The notes beneath the pieces are model-generated. The model saw only the letters and a program-made list of their open reading frames with translations. It was not told the DNA's origin and did no database searches. A stretch of 64,000 nt of DNA from Gorsachius magnificus (lineage: Eukaryota; Chordata; Aves; Pelecaniformes; Ardeidae), in contig CM067084.1 of NCBI GenBank assembly GCA_034008185.1, forward strand, positions 10,435,385 through 10,499,384. Reading direction: 5' to 3'. Below are positions 53,426-64,000 of this stretch, in pieces. Position 1 is the first letter of the stretch. The number at the start of each line of letters is the position of its first letter. The translations under genes and the position numbers were made by a program.

Positions 53426-54939
53426 GTCAATAAATTTTATACCATATGTGCCATGACAGTAAGAGGGATACTGCGTGTGTATAACTTTTCTAAGGGCTGC
53501 CTGTACAAAGTCCTTTGGTGATTAAAAACTGCTGTAATGTCCCCTGTCAGGAATTTTTACCACTTTGACATCGAGCACTTCGGCCTTCAAACAATTGTGC
53601 ACAAAAGGTTCGGAACGGAGTTAGCTCTTTCAAAGAGTGAATCATTTTCTGATTTGTTTTGTTCTGGAGAAGAACTAGACCGTCTCTTTCTTTCCTTCTT
53701 AATGTCTTCCATTCCCTAAAGAAGATTGTGCAGCCATTTAAGCAGTAGTTTGTCAGTGCAGGGATTGACAGAAGGAGTGGTGTATTCCAGGGAGAGCATC
53801 AGTGTCACTCCACATGGATTCCTCAGAGGAAGATCCAACATAAAGAAAACAGCAACATCAGTTGCTGGACAATTTTTTCCCCATAGCAGCTGTACTTCTG
53901 CTTCTCTTCATATATCCATTTTTTTTTAATAAACTGGGCTAATTCAAAGAGCCCCGGTAAAACTTTTAAGTGGCTTAGAAATTTTAAAAAAAAAATCAAG
54001 GGTAGGAGCAAAGTGAAATATTTTCTGTATTTTCCTACAACCAGAACAAAATAACTAGAATACCCTGTGGGTAATATATCCTCAAGGGAGAAAGGGCAAA
54101 AAGCTTCGTCCTTCGAGAATTGTTTTCATGACTTGACCATAAGAGTCAGGCTAGGCTTCAATATTGTACAAAGACCCCAAAACCTGCAGGAAATCTCATC
54201 TTGGTCTTCTGCTGCTCCAGTCAGTCACGTTATACTGCTGACTGAAGGTTATTCGTGATTTGCAGCTTCAGGTTATATTTTCTTCTGACATAAACATTGT
54301 TTTTCCTGAGAATTTTGAAATGCCTGTTTAAAGCACTATATTTAGTTTAATCTCGCCCAGCAATATAGCTGGAGAGATCTATACCCCTGGAAATATATAT
54401 CCCTGAATTTTATACTCAAGCATTCTGTGAATTTTAAAGTAGTATTTTAGAAAGTAGATTTCTGTTATTGAAAAGAAATCAAATTCTTTCTGAAATGGTT
54501 GAATAGATCATGAATAAAAATGCTTCTGTGGACACCTTGATGCAGTTTGCAATCTACAGTTCAAAGAGTGAGCTACTCTCTTCCACTGTTTTGTTCAAAG
54601 AGCGACTGTAACCTAGGTAGATCAGAGCGCGAAAGATAGTTCATGTGCTTGCCTTTTTTGCAATTGTAGGTCAATATTTTTCTAATTTCAAATTGGGAAT
54701 GGTTGACCAGTAATAGGCAAATATCAGAAGAGATGCGTTGAGCGATATTTTGTTGTTCAAAGCAAATAAAGCCTAGTTCAAGATGAGAGCTAGGAAGCTA
54801 ACGCAGGGCAGTTATTTGCCCAGAAATGTATCTGGAAGGTAGAGATTGGCATATACCATGAATTTCAGAATTCTCTGCTATCAAATAGGTATGCGACTTT
54901 CTGTAATCCAGGAAACCATTTTTCATTTACACATTTTGA

Positions 54940-55125
54940 AATATTAGTTCCTAAGACATGAAATATGTCTCTTAAGAATATATGATAAATTCCTGTGATT
55001 TACTATGTAATTTTATCATAATATAATATAATGAGTAGATTATTATTTAAAAAAATATATAAAGTATATATTAAAATAAATTTTAATCCTCTATTTTAAT
55101 AAAAACAAAGAATAAAATTATTTAG
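54940..55125. repeat. Extremely AT-rich low-complexity block
   Basis: Nearly all A and T (ATAATATAATATAATGAG, AAAAAAATATATAAAG, TATATTAAAATAAATTTTAA). No coding potential; it may be a DNA-unwinding or matrix-attachment-like sequence. Confidence 0.7.
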
Positions 55126-55800
55126 ACTCATCTTAGTGACGGAAACTCACGTACTACCTGACGAAAAAGGGAGCAGTTCCTCTCGTTTCCTTTTGCTGAA
55201 CTGGGTTCTTTCTGGAACGAAAACCAAATATAAACATCTCATTTCATAAACTTGGAAAATGCAAATGGTTTTGCAATAGTTTTGCAGTTAGGGATTTATG
55301 TGTTGCTAATGATTTTTAATAATGTGAGAAAAAAAGATCACACAATCATCGTCTTTGATGATGTCAGGAGATGTTGGGAAGCTGGTCTCCGTGGCCTGTC
55401 TGGAATTTACTGGTGCTTGTCACAGGAATACTGGTAAATCAATAGAACACTGCTCTACAGCCATCTTTTTGCTATGCTGCTGTGGCAAAATCGCACAAGA
55501 ATTTGTTTAAGATTCAAGAACTTACTTAAGTATAGGTGATTGTGAGATGTCGCTAGTAAAGAATTTATGGTATTTCAGCTGCCGCTCAGCCAGTCTAACT
55601 TACGATTTTCTGTTTTCTACAAGCTGTAACGCTACTTCCCCAAATCCCTGTTTCTTCCAGATGCATTGTCAATATCTGTAAATAATGCAAAAGGCGCTTG
55701 CAGAATTCAAATTCCATCACATCATCATTTTGCTTGTGGAATTACTTTATTTGAAATACGTTTTCCTATATGACTGGAATTGGAAGTGGCCTTCAGATTT

Positions 55801-55828
55801 ATGAGGCAACAGGTGATGAGGCAACAGG
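55801..55828 (+). repeat. 15-bp tandem duplication
   Basis: ATGAGGCAACAGGTG (55801-55815) is followed directly by ATGAGGCAACAGG (55816-55828), giving 1.9 copies without mismatch. Confidence 0.9.
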
Positions 55829-56870
55829 CTTTTATTCCTTCTTTCCCAATTTCATAGTTGGTAAAAGACGCTCATCTTCAAAAAGAAAATTAAGAAATTA
55901 TAGTATTTCATGCTGATCATTTGCTTTTAACAAAACAAGGGTGACATGCGTTGGCTGTTGTTAGCATCACATTATGCCCATGACAGGGGAAGGGAACAAC
56001 TTCGCGTGTCAGGGTTAGCGATGCATTCAACTCGGATACACGCTGTAAGTTGTCAGAGCACTGGTAGAACAGTAATGGCAATTTTCCAGTATGAAATGCA
56101 GTTGTTTTCAAGCATTTAATCTGCTCAATCAGGTTTGCATACATTCAGGGAGAAAACTCTGCTTTTGTTTTTTTAATCTACCTGAAGTAATTTACCAAAA
56201 GCGTTTGTCTGTGTGTTGTCCTGCAAACAGCTAATCCTGCGGGTGAGGGTTTGGTGGCATAGACGAAGTTGCTGGCTGTTGAACATCTATGTGCAATAAA
56301 TAACGAATGAAACATCCTACACTAAAATGTAATGCATAGGAGTCATCTGAGTACAAAAATTAAATGTGAACCAGATGCTTTTAGATTTTAAAGAGCTGCC
56401 AGGATGACACCACTACGGTACAAGGACGCTGTGGGACAGCTGTTACACATGCTGGGTCCCAGCTGCAAATGTGATGTACCTTTCTGAAAGCAATTCAGGG
56501 TTGTCATAAATCCTTTGCTAATAAGTTTCTCTAAGGCTTGAAAAGGACTCTGGCAATGATTAGATTCCTGATATAACAAGATTTACTTACTGACAAGGTC
56601 TAATACACAACATGCACTAGAAGCGAAATTTGGAGTGAACGGTCACTCTTAAAAACATTTCATTTGTCATTGCCTTGGTCACCAGGCTATCACATTACTT
56701 CTGTACCATTTATTTTTAGTAGAAAGAGTACTGTAATAATTGTGTCTGGTGATGGAAGATGAGGCTAGACAATAACTCCTTTGAAACAGAACATGGAGCA
56801 GGGAACTAAAAAAAGGCAAAAAATTGTTTATCTTTCGAGACAAGATTTTTATAACACTGAGCAAGTCATA

Positions 56871-56882
56871 TGTGTGTGTGTC
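56871..56882 (+). repeat. Short (TG)n
   Basis: Six TG dinucleotides or slightly fewer, between ATA and CTAAG. Confidence 0.7.
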
Positions 56883-56999
56883 TAAGCACTTCTGGTACTT
56901 CTTAAATATCTTATTGAATAGGACCCTTATCAGATTTACAGGCTTAAAGTTGATAGATTAAAGTTAATAGAAAAGAATACAAAGCCTCTCCTTCTTTGA

Positions 57000-57016
57000 T
57001 TTTTTTTTTTTTTTTT
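57000..57016 (+). repeat. Poly(T), 17 bases
   Basis: Uninterrupted T17. Confidence 0.85.
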
Positions 57017-57877
57017 GTACAAACTGTACTCCTTCCATTTATCATTTTAGCTTAAATATTTGTCTGTGGAATCTTTTCTTTTTTCTGCTAAATTATTCTG
57101 TTTGGGGAGCTTTTGGGTGTCAATCATTGCCAAAGACCCAGCAGCAGACAAATGGCAGTCCTTCATCATCTGAAACAAAAGATCCTGAGTCTCTCAAAGG
57201 GGAAGCTTTACATTTACATTCTTTCATCAGGAAAATCATAACCAAAACATATTAATTTTAAAAGCGTACCAAAGGGAATTTGCAGAGTACACAGACCAAT
57301 AGAAAATAAGGTTGGTTTGTTTCCCAAGGGGTGTTGCTTCATTTGCTGCATTGTCACCCTAGATAGTTTGTTGCTTACATGAACGAAAAAGGAGAAGAGC
57401 AGAACCAGTGCAACAGGGAACGATACGAATGAAGGATGAGTAGCAAGATGGATTCTTGTGGAAGTGGGCTGGTTGTTATGAGGGGTACTCCAGCTTTGGG
57501 CATTGCCAGAGCATGTAGCTCGAGGTTTGTATGAGCTATCAACCTTGTGACAAGCTGCTGAAGCAACTTGTTAGTTAGGGGCCAATATTTGCTGTGTGCT
57601 TCTTTTGGATTATGTAGACTTTGGCTCTTCCATTTTTCTTACTCCTACTAGCCCTTCAGCAGCAGCATTCAACTCATGCCAAAGAAAATGAAGCCCCATT
57701 CCTGACTTTTATAACTGCTAAGTGACTGGTCTACAATTTTGCATGTAGACCTAGTTCCTTAAATTCCACTCAAATGTCACAGTTCCTAAACTCACCGTAG
57801 GAGTTGTCCTTAATATTTAAGTTGCATAGCACGTCTTTCAGGAAAGAGGTTTTATTTAATCTGAGAAGTAGAGCATA

Positions 57878-57948
57878 ATGTCCATTCATGTAACGCCAAG
57901 AACACAACTGCTTTTCAAAGCATTTACCAATTATGTCCATTCATGTAA
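57878..57948 (+). repeat. 16-bp direct repeat pair, first copy of a dispersed sequence
   Basis: ATGTCCATTCATGTAA occurs at 57878-57893 and again at 57933-57948. The stretch between them and the second copy (about 57893-57952) are also similar to 58931-58990, about 1 kb downstream. Confidence 0.8.
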
Positions 57949-58142
57949 TGACGTAAAGTGTATTAAGAACACTATGTTTCTAACCAAACAAGAAAACCAA
58001 CTATGTTTATTAGTAAACTTTATTACTATTTGTATAAAAAGACAAAATAAATCTGATACCTTTAGAGGGAATTTATGAGAGCTAAAGCAAAGAGATTTGG
58101 TAACATGACCTTTTAATAAGCTGGAGCCAGTATCCTCAAATT

Positions 58143-58179
58143 GAAAAGGAAACAGAAAAAGGAAAAGGAAAAGAAAAGA
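58143..58179 (+). repeat. GAAAA-type purine repeat
   Basis: Irregular AGGAAA/GGAAAA units, pure purine over most of the length. Confidence 0.8.
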
Positions 58180-58930
58180 TGGTCACAGCCTACTGCTAGA
58201 ATGACAATATCACTCTCTGAAATACTGTTAAAGGCATGAAGAAAGACAACAAAGAGGTGCAGTTAAATATTTACTATCTGAACCTTGCAAAGGACTCGGC
58301 TATACAACAGCTACGACTGCCCTCGATGTCTTGCTTCAGGACGAGCCAGGTTCCTTGGAACCAGGCCATAATTCTGCTTTGTAAGGTGGCAGTGTTTAAG
58401 GGTCAAGAGACTAGGAGAGGCACAGAATTGCATTTGTCTAGATTGTTGAAAGATTAATGGGAAAAAACCCCACCCCAGTCAAATATACCACATGGCCAAA
58501 AAAAGCATAGGCTGAAAAAAACCCCTTCAATCGTACATAACACAGAGACAGACTGAAACACTTGGCATAAAGTTTTAACTGTTAAATTTGTCATGAGCCT
58601 GATTACAGAGACAATTGTCCAACATAATATGGAGGATGCATGATTAGACAACTGTAAGAATTCAGTAACCACCGCCTTTGTTAAAAACATGGTTTTAATT
58701 AGGATTGTCAAGTGCTAGAAGAAATCATGTAAGTAGCAGCCTTCTATGGATTTTTTTTACACTACCAAATTTTGTGTAGTATATAAAGATGGGCACCCAT
58801 AGCCATCTTGGTGCAGAATTAATAACTGAAATTCCTTTCTTGCCAGATGCATCAAGGCATCCAATATTTGTAGATGCCCAGATATCCAGAAGTAATGTGC
58901 CGTAAGTGTCTCAAGATCTGTTTACAGGTA

Positions 58931-58990
58931 TGCCAGGAATGCAACGGCTTTTCCAAACATTTACCAATTATGTGTCCATATGTAATCCAG
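58931..58990 (+). repeat. Second, diverged copy of the 57.9-kb sequence
   Basis: Aligns in direct orientation with 57893-57952. The shared core CATTTACCAATTATG is exact, and CCAGGAATGCAACGGC here matches CCAAGAACACAACTGC there with a few substitutions. A small TG insertion and loss of two bases follow the core. The origin is unknown (local duplication or two copies of an unnamed old repeat). Confidence 0.6.
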
Positions 58991-59067
58991 GGAGAAGTTC
59001 TCCGAGCATATCTGCCAAACTCATGTATCAGTTATGTACCTTGCCTTCTGGGAAGAACTGGAAACTA

Positions 59068-59114
59068 TTTTGTTTTGTTGGTTTTTTGTTTTTGTTTTTT
59101 GTTTTTTTTTTTAG
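59068..59114 (+). repeat. T/G-rich tract ending in an acceptor-like AG
   Basis: A run of T with isolated G (TTTTGTTTTG, TTTTTTG, TTTTTG, TTTTTTG, then eleven T) ends in AG at 59113-59114. It is a simple repeat that also resembles a polypyrimidine tract and splice acceptor. No flanking exon could be supported. Confidence 0.6.
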
Positions 59115-60841
59115 GCTCCAACAACAAAGCGATGAGGTCTGGACCAGAGAAGATAATGCTGACAGTCCCTCTGGCTGTAGCGCTTCTCCTTTGTATGGAA
59201 CAGGGACATAGTCTTTGGATACGAGCATCTCCAAGGCCAAGCAAGAGTGAGAGGATCCGGTTGTTCGGGTGAATGTTCTGTAAAGAACAAAGTTATGGCA
59301 TTTTGGTCTTCAAAGAATCATTAATATGAACTAGCAATAAACAATAACACCTCCTGCTTTGCCGCAATATCTGTGCAAAGTGACAGGCTAAAGGACACAA
59401 ATGTAAGAAGAGGTTTGGAGTTTAAGATTCTGGCTGGAGGGACACTGATCTTACAGTAGAAAATTCAAACCAGGGACTTTCATGCCAGTTTTCTGATCTA
59501 TTTCCTGCAAATAAAATCCCAAACTGATTACAATATATTATGTTGATGGCAGAAATATATATGCCATTTCAGGGACTGGCTGTAAAATTGTTCCTTAAAG
59601 AAAAAAAATGTTGAAAGAATGGTTCCAATGTCCCTTCACAGTGATATTAAGAAAAACAGAGGGGACAACTGTTAGTAACCCATAATGCTACAAACATATG
59701 AAATGAAATATGAAAGTAACTTTGTCTCCATTTTCATGTAATCCTATTATTTAGAACTAGGTAATCAAGCTGGGGCTAAGTACAAGCTGGTATGCGGCCT
59801 AACTGACTCTTACAGTCATTAAGGGGTATAATTTCTTAAGACAAAGCTTATTATTATTTGAAAATATGAACCAGTTTGTGTGCATATATGAGGCCCAAAT
59901 ATTGTTGCAACATTGTACTGGGAAGTTTTATTATATACTGAGTCAATAACTTTTTGTGTTATTTCAAGGGCCAATGGAATATTGTAGTAAACTGGAAGTA
60001 TTAAGCATAAGACTACACGTTATGGATTTTTATTATTTTTAAAGCAGCACCACAATCTTTATTAATGTGGTGAAAAAGCAATCCCAGAAGTTCTCATAGC
60101 AGTTTGTACCTTTATCATGTGGCATTGCCTGGTTGGTGAAACACAGGTGAATGCAGAGCTCTCATTTTCCATCCCAGGTTTTGTTGGGGGCTTGGGGAAT
60201 TTCTGGCGGTGACTTTTTTGGTGGCCCTCTGCAGTATCTCATGCTTTCCGCTCACAAGTAGGATGTAACAGAAGGAATCTTATGGTTGTCTATGGACACC
60301 ACTTCTTTCAGAATTCTCGACGAACACTGCTTAGCATGCCGTGTAGCCAAATAAAACTGGTTTTTCTTGTATTTTTACATTGCTGCATTACATGATGCTG
60401 CAACATTAGATTAAAAAAAACCCTAGAGGTGCTATGTAAACATAGCATAAATAAGACCTTGTTTATATTAAACTGGACTCTGTACATAGAGTTTTTTAGT
60501 TTTACCAACACTGTTTCTTCTGTATCTGGAAGGCACATTTTTATATTCAGAAAGCAGAAAAGTATATAAGAAATATTAAATTTAAAAAAGTAACAAATGT
60601 GTTGATTTTACATTTTGCCAGCCACATCTGTATTCTGCTCATTAGGCAATCTCACAATGATTTTTTTATTTTGTAAAGTTAAATATTTGATTAGCTTCAA
60701 GTAAATAGTTCCATATTACTTTATAGATCAGTATTTAGTATTTCACATAGAAATATTATTACATATATACCAAAATTATTAGAGTAAGGTGCATAAAGAT
60801 GCAGTGGAGCCCACTAACTACTGTCATCAAGTTTGGGACTT

Positions 60842-60868
60842 TGTGTGCGTGTGTGTGTGTATGTGTGT
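60842..60868 (+). repeat. (TG)n microsatellite, interrupted
   Basis: Alternating TG with single C and A interruptions. Confidence 0.9.
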
Positions 60869-61410
60869 TAAATATTACCCAGACTGGCACAGACAGATAA
60901 CAAAATTTTCAAGTAAGCTATTCCAGCTGTGAAATAAGGGGGAGGGGAGGAAGTACATAGTTTCTGTGCCATAGACTGATTTTTTTTCAAATATGCCAAA
61001 ACCTCCTTCTTGAGCATGTATCTTTAATTTAGTATTTCATAGGCATATGTAAGGCAATGGGTTGTGGCACTTTAAATCCAGGTGTAACATTTTTCAAATG
61101 TTTTCTGCCTGTCATCTTATTGTGCTGGCAATCTGCATTAATGGCTTTAAGCTGTACCCTGCAATACTGTATTTGGATTAGAGATGTACCAACACTAAAA
61201 TATTGAGGGGCTTAACAAGGTCATGCTGAAGAAGAGCATGGAATGCTCTTCTAAAGCAATTGGTTTTTTTGGTTTGGAAGTACTTCATTGACAGGGTTTT
61301 CTACAAAATAATTCTATTTATATTAGCTTACTTCAGTCATAATGTGCTTTAAGCACCATATGTTGTCCTCAGAGAGAGTTTACAGATTTTCAAAAGTTAG
61401 ACCTTTTTTT

Positions 61411-61433
61411 GGGGGGGGGGGGCCGGGGGGTGG
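61411..61433 (+). repeat. G-rich tract (G12-CC-G6)
   Basis: A run of twelve G follows a T7 run; then CC, six G, T and GG. It has quadruplex-forming potential, and the sequence length is likely unreliable here. Confidence 0.85.
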
Positions 61434-61774
61434 TGTGTCTCAATTATTATATTCAATTGTTCAAACTGAATGGTAATTTTACATTTAGATCTTATTTTTG
61501 CTTTCAAAAGAGGCAAGTCTTTCAGTGTTTTCCTCTTTCTTTTTTTTTTTTCCCCTTCACCTCAAATCAAGGACAAAATGGCTTAGCTTCTGTTATGACA
61601 GCATCTGTGTTAAATGTGTTTGACTCCCACTCTGCTTTCTTTTTCCCCAAGGAAGTGAGAAATGGGAGTAAGCAGAATTTTAAAATTATTCTTTGAGCAG
61701 ATTTGTGTGAGGCAGAGAAGTAATGAACAGGAAGGCTCTGAGGAATGATAACCACTAAACAGTGAGACTAAAAC

Positions 61775-62100
61775 AGAACATGAGAATGTAAGAATAGCTG
61801 CTTTAGGTCAGACACCACCACTGCTCCCATATCGTGTCTCAAAAATACAGCTAAAAGGGGAAGCCTCGCAGAGGGTAGAATAACAAGGAAAATTTATATG
61901 AAATTCTCCCACAAACAGTCTCCCAGAGCTCTATAATTTGTTGCCTGAGACTTTCAGGATCACATTTTAATTTGAACTTGTCCAAGTTCTCCTTGGATCC
62001 ATGTAACCTCTCAGCATCCACCTCATCTTGTTGCGAGGGGCTCCGCAGCATAAATAACAATGCGTTATTTATGCTGTTATGTCTGTTACCGGGGAAAATG
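61775..62100 (-). mobile_element. Ancient CR1-type LINE 3' relic (sauropsid-wide type)
   Basis: A decayed non-LTR element read on the minus strand. Seen: on the plus strand, GAACATGAGAATGTAAGAATAGC, then CTTTAGGTCAGAC and ATCGTGTCTC (61776-61840), which resemble the tail of CR1 elements common in turtles and crocodilians (roughly 'AACATAAGAATGGCCATACTGGGTCAGACC...'). About 130 bp further on, CTTGTCCAAGTTCTCCTTGG (61977-61996) and the GCATCCACCTCATCTTGTTG stretch after 62014 match the next conserved blocks of the same family in the correct order. Divergence is much higher than in the CR1 at 38 kb, so insertion probably predates modern birds. The match is from memory of the family and not from an alignment. 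The minus-strand open stretch 61851-62114 is a by-product of this relic. Confidence 0.7.
62046..62076 (+). repeat. Perfect 13-bp inverted repeat (hairpin)
   Basis: CAGCATAAATAAC (62046-62058), loop AATGC, then GTTATTTATGCTG (62064-62076). The arms are perfectly complementary. It lies inside the ancient CR1 relic, where the family sequence is not known to be palindromic, so it arose after insertion or marks a variant. Pairing does not extend beyond 13 bp, which is short for a microRNA precursor. Confidence 0.9.
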
Positions 62101-62109
62101 CTTTCAGAA

Positions 62110-64000
62110 TTCAATTCCCTTAAAAAGAGGAATTAGCCATATTACTGGAAAAAAAACCATGCAGTAAGGAAATATAACTGGCATGGGTCTCTTGTGCAGG
62201 GCTAGCAGTTCTGTAGAGCGGTAGTTGGTCTGTAGCTATGTCTATGCATTATAGACCACATTTCGGCATGCTTGCTGTGAATGCCCTAGCTCAGTTTGAC
62301 GTCTCTTGGATCCCCCAGGAACCTCACACGTACAAAAAGAAAGGGGACCACGATGCTTTCAGCTGTGGGGATGTACAGCCTGGGCATAGCTAACGTGAGT
62401 TTGCAGCATCCTTTTCTGTTTACACCTTTTGGTGGGCTAAAACATGACAGCCTGGAGGGACTGGTGATGCCAGAAGTTTCTGAAATTTGCCAGAAATGTG
62501 CATTATACCCATATACAAAGGATACAAAACCAGGAAAAACAAATACCCAGTTGGGCCTGGAATCCTTGCCCATATTGCTGGTCACTGAAGCTTTTCCAGA
62601 TTCAGGTCGTCACACCTAAAATGAACCAAATTCACGCAGCAGTGGAGGGAGGTCTTTCCTAACCTGGTTTGCTCTGACTTACGGGCTAGGTGGTAGGAGT
62701 GTTCCTGGGGCCAGTTCACCACAGCAGGTCTGAAGCAGCAGTGTCTTGTTGGTAAGGGGATGGGGGGAATTACAGTTTTTGGCAAAAAACAGCTGTGCTC
62801 CCAGTCACTCTAACCATCTTTGGCCAAAATTCTATCTGCAAAATTAGGGTAATAATTTCTTATTTTGTGTTATGAGCCCTCTGAGTGTTACGCAGCTCAA
62901 TATTGCAAAAGCACATAAATTAGGCTTTTCTGCATTGTTGCATTATTTATTATTTTTTTTTTTAATATTTGCGCTCTATTTAAATGCCAACCATCTCAGG
63001 AATATAAAGCATCAGTAAAAGTGGTCTCATTCAAGTCAAATAACAAACACTTTTTTTTTTTTTTTCCCAAATAGCCTATATATTACCATGAGAAACAAGC
63101 AATACTTATACCACCTCCTGTGATATTTATGAGTAGGAGTCAACTGATTTTGTGGAGTTGACAGTTCCAATCAGTGCTGTCCTGCTGTAATAGTGAATTA
63201 TCACAAGACTCAATACTTGATGTAAATTTATCTTTACAAAGAATTATCAGTGACAAAATTGTAAAAAGAACAGAAAAATGACACAAAATCATTTTACTTT
63301 GTGCCAAAAATATAATGAGATCTGAAAATGGCAACAAAAATTAATCCATTTTGTGACAAATCTAAGATTTTAATCTTACGGAAGGACCTCCTTAGAGTCA
63401 TATATAAATACGATTAAAATACTGTTGAAAGGAACAGATGGCATTTTTTTTCCAGAGGGTGATCTGCATGTGGATGAAGTGCAGTGTTATTAATGGTCAT
63501 AAAATCATTTGCAAATATTTTAAACACAAGTATTAGCATCTCTCAAACTTGGCAAATGTTCTCCTTTGCAGGAAATTGAATTCTGGAAATATGTTTTCCT
63601 TGATACTAGACATAATAATGTAATTAATGAATTAAATGCTTGCTCAGTTCAACTGAATGTTCAGGTAACGTTGTCAAAGTGGTGAAAAGTCAGGAAATGT
63701 AGAAAATTAATGATAAGATTTTTAAGGGCACTGTGCATTTCTACACTGGCCTTTAATATGCCACACTGTCTGCGATGGATATCCTGCATTGACAGATTTA
63801 CAGCATTTAATTTATTGCATAAATAATGGATACTAAGCTACAAAGCTGATAATGGAAAGGGATAGAAAATACAGCACCGTGACACTCACTTTGATATTTT
63901 TTCATCACTTTTTTTGTCACTATTCCCTTTATAGGAATTGGATACTGGTTGTACTGATGGAGGCTATTTAAGGTTTTAGGCAATGTTCAGCAATTGCTGT
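62110..64000. other. Non-genic AT-rich DNA
   Basis: No gene supported. Overlapping plus and minus frames at 62286-62620 are around 100 codons and unrecognised. The stretch 63720-63860 is repeat-free with ATAAATAATGG/TTTAATTTATTG cores and looks conserved-element-like, without proof. Confidence 0.5.
63051..63065 (+). repeat. Poly(T), 15 bases
   Basis: Uninterrupted T15. Confidence 0.85.

Larger units (their letters stand above)
55130..61770. other. Non-genic AT-rich DNA
   Basis: No gene supported. A 132-codon plus-strand frame (58874-59272) spans the T/G tract and the dispersed 58.9-kb repeat copy, giving a Phe-rich middle section, and overlaps a second frame. It is rejected as coding. Confidence 0.55.

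Noticed and set aside
58874..59272. 132-codon plus-strand open frame
   Set aside because: Runs through a T/G simple repeat and a dispersed repeat copy, producing a Phe-rich artefact.
1..64000. tRNA, rRNA, spliceosomal RNA genes and telomeric or satellite arrays
   Set aside because: No tRNA A/B-box pair, no rRNA or snRNA landmark sequences and no TTAGGG array were found on either strand by reading.

Overview
The window is nuclear DNA from a vertebrate, most likely a bird. It is AT-rich with long homopolymer runs, no open frame much over 160 codons, and no compact or operon-like gene layout. The best taxonomic marker is a 5'-truncated CR1 LINE 3' end on the minus strand (38151-38705), whose landmark phrases match avian CR1. 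A second, far more decayed CR1-type 3' end of the kind shared by turtles, crocodilians and birds lies at 61775-62100. No protein-coding gene, tRNA, rRNA or CRISPR array could be supported. The window reads as an intergenic gene desert or the interior of a very large intron.

Layout. 1-10000: AT-rich DNA with short homopolymers and no gene. 10020-10200: a small CpG-bearing patch that may be a repeat. 11385-11805: a GC-rich patch. 12605-12885: a possible solitary LTR on the minus strand, with an unassigned minus-strand open stretch just upstream in that orientation. 13371-13392: a strong 3' splice-site look-alike. 13900-20480: AT-rich DNA, including a textbook G-quadruplex motif and some stretches with a conserved-element look. 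20510-21660: scattered GC-rich patches. 21660-31460: AT-rich DNA with a 120-bp polypurine tract, a 9-bp minisatellite, a SOX-type site cluster and a possible conserved enhancer-like block at 29480-29990. 31466-31850: a decayed interspersed repeat. 38151-38705: the CR1. 51480-52075 and 53140-53420: CpG-containing GC-rich patches. 57870-59000: two diverged copies of a ~55-bp sequence 1 kb apart. 61775-62100: the ancient CR1 relic, which carries a perfect 13-bp hairpin.

With no genes there is no pathway to describe. Any function here is probably regulatory (conserved non-coding blocks, G-quadruplexes, an unannotated lncRNA). I found no convincing previously undescribed system. The items most worth checking are the 29.5-30.0 kb block, the diverged direct repeat at 57.9/58.9 kb, the hairpin within the CR1 relic, and the LTR-like segment with its flanking open stretch.
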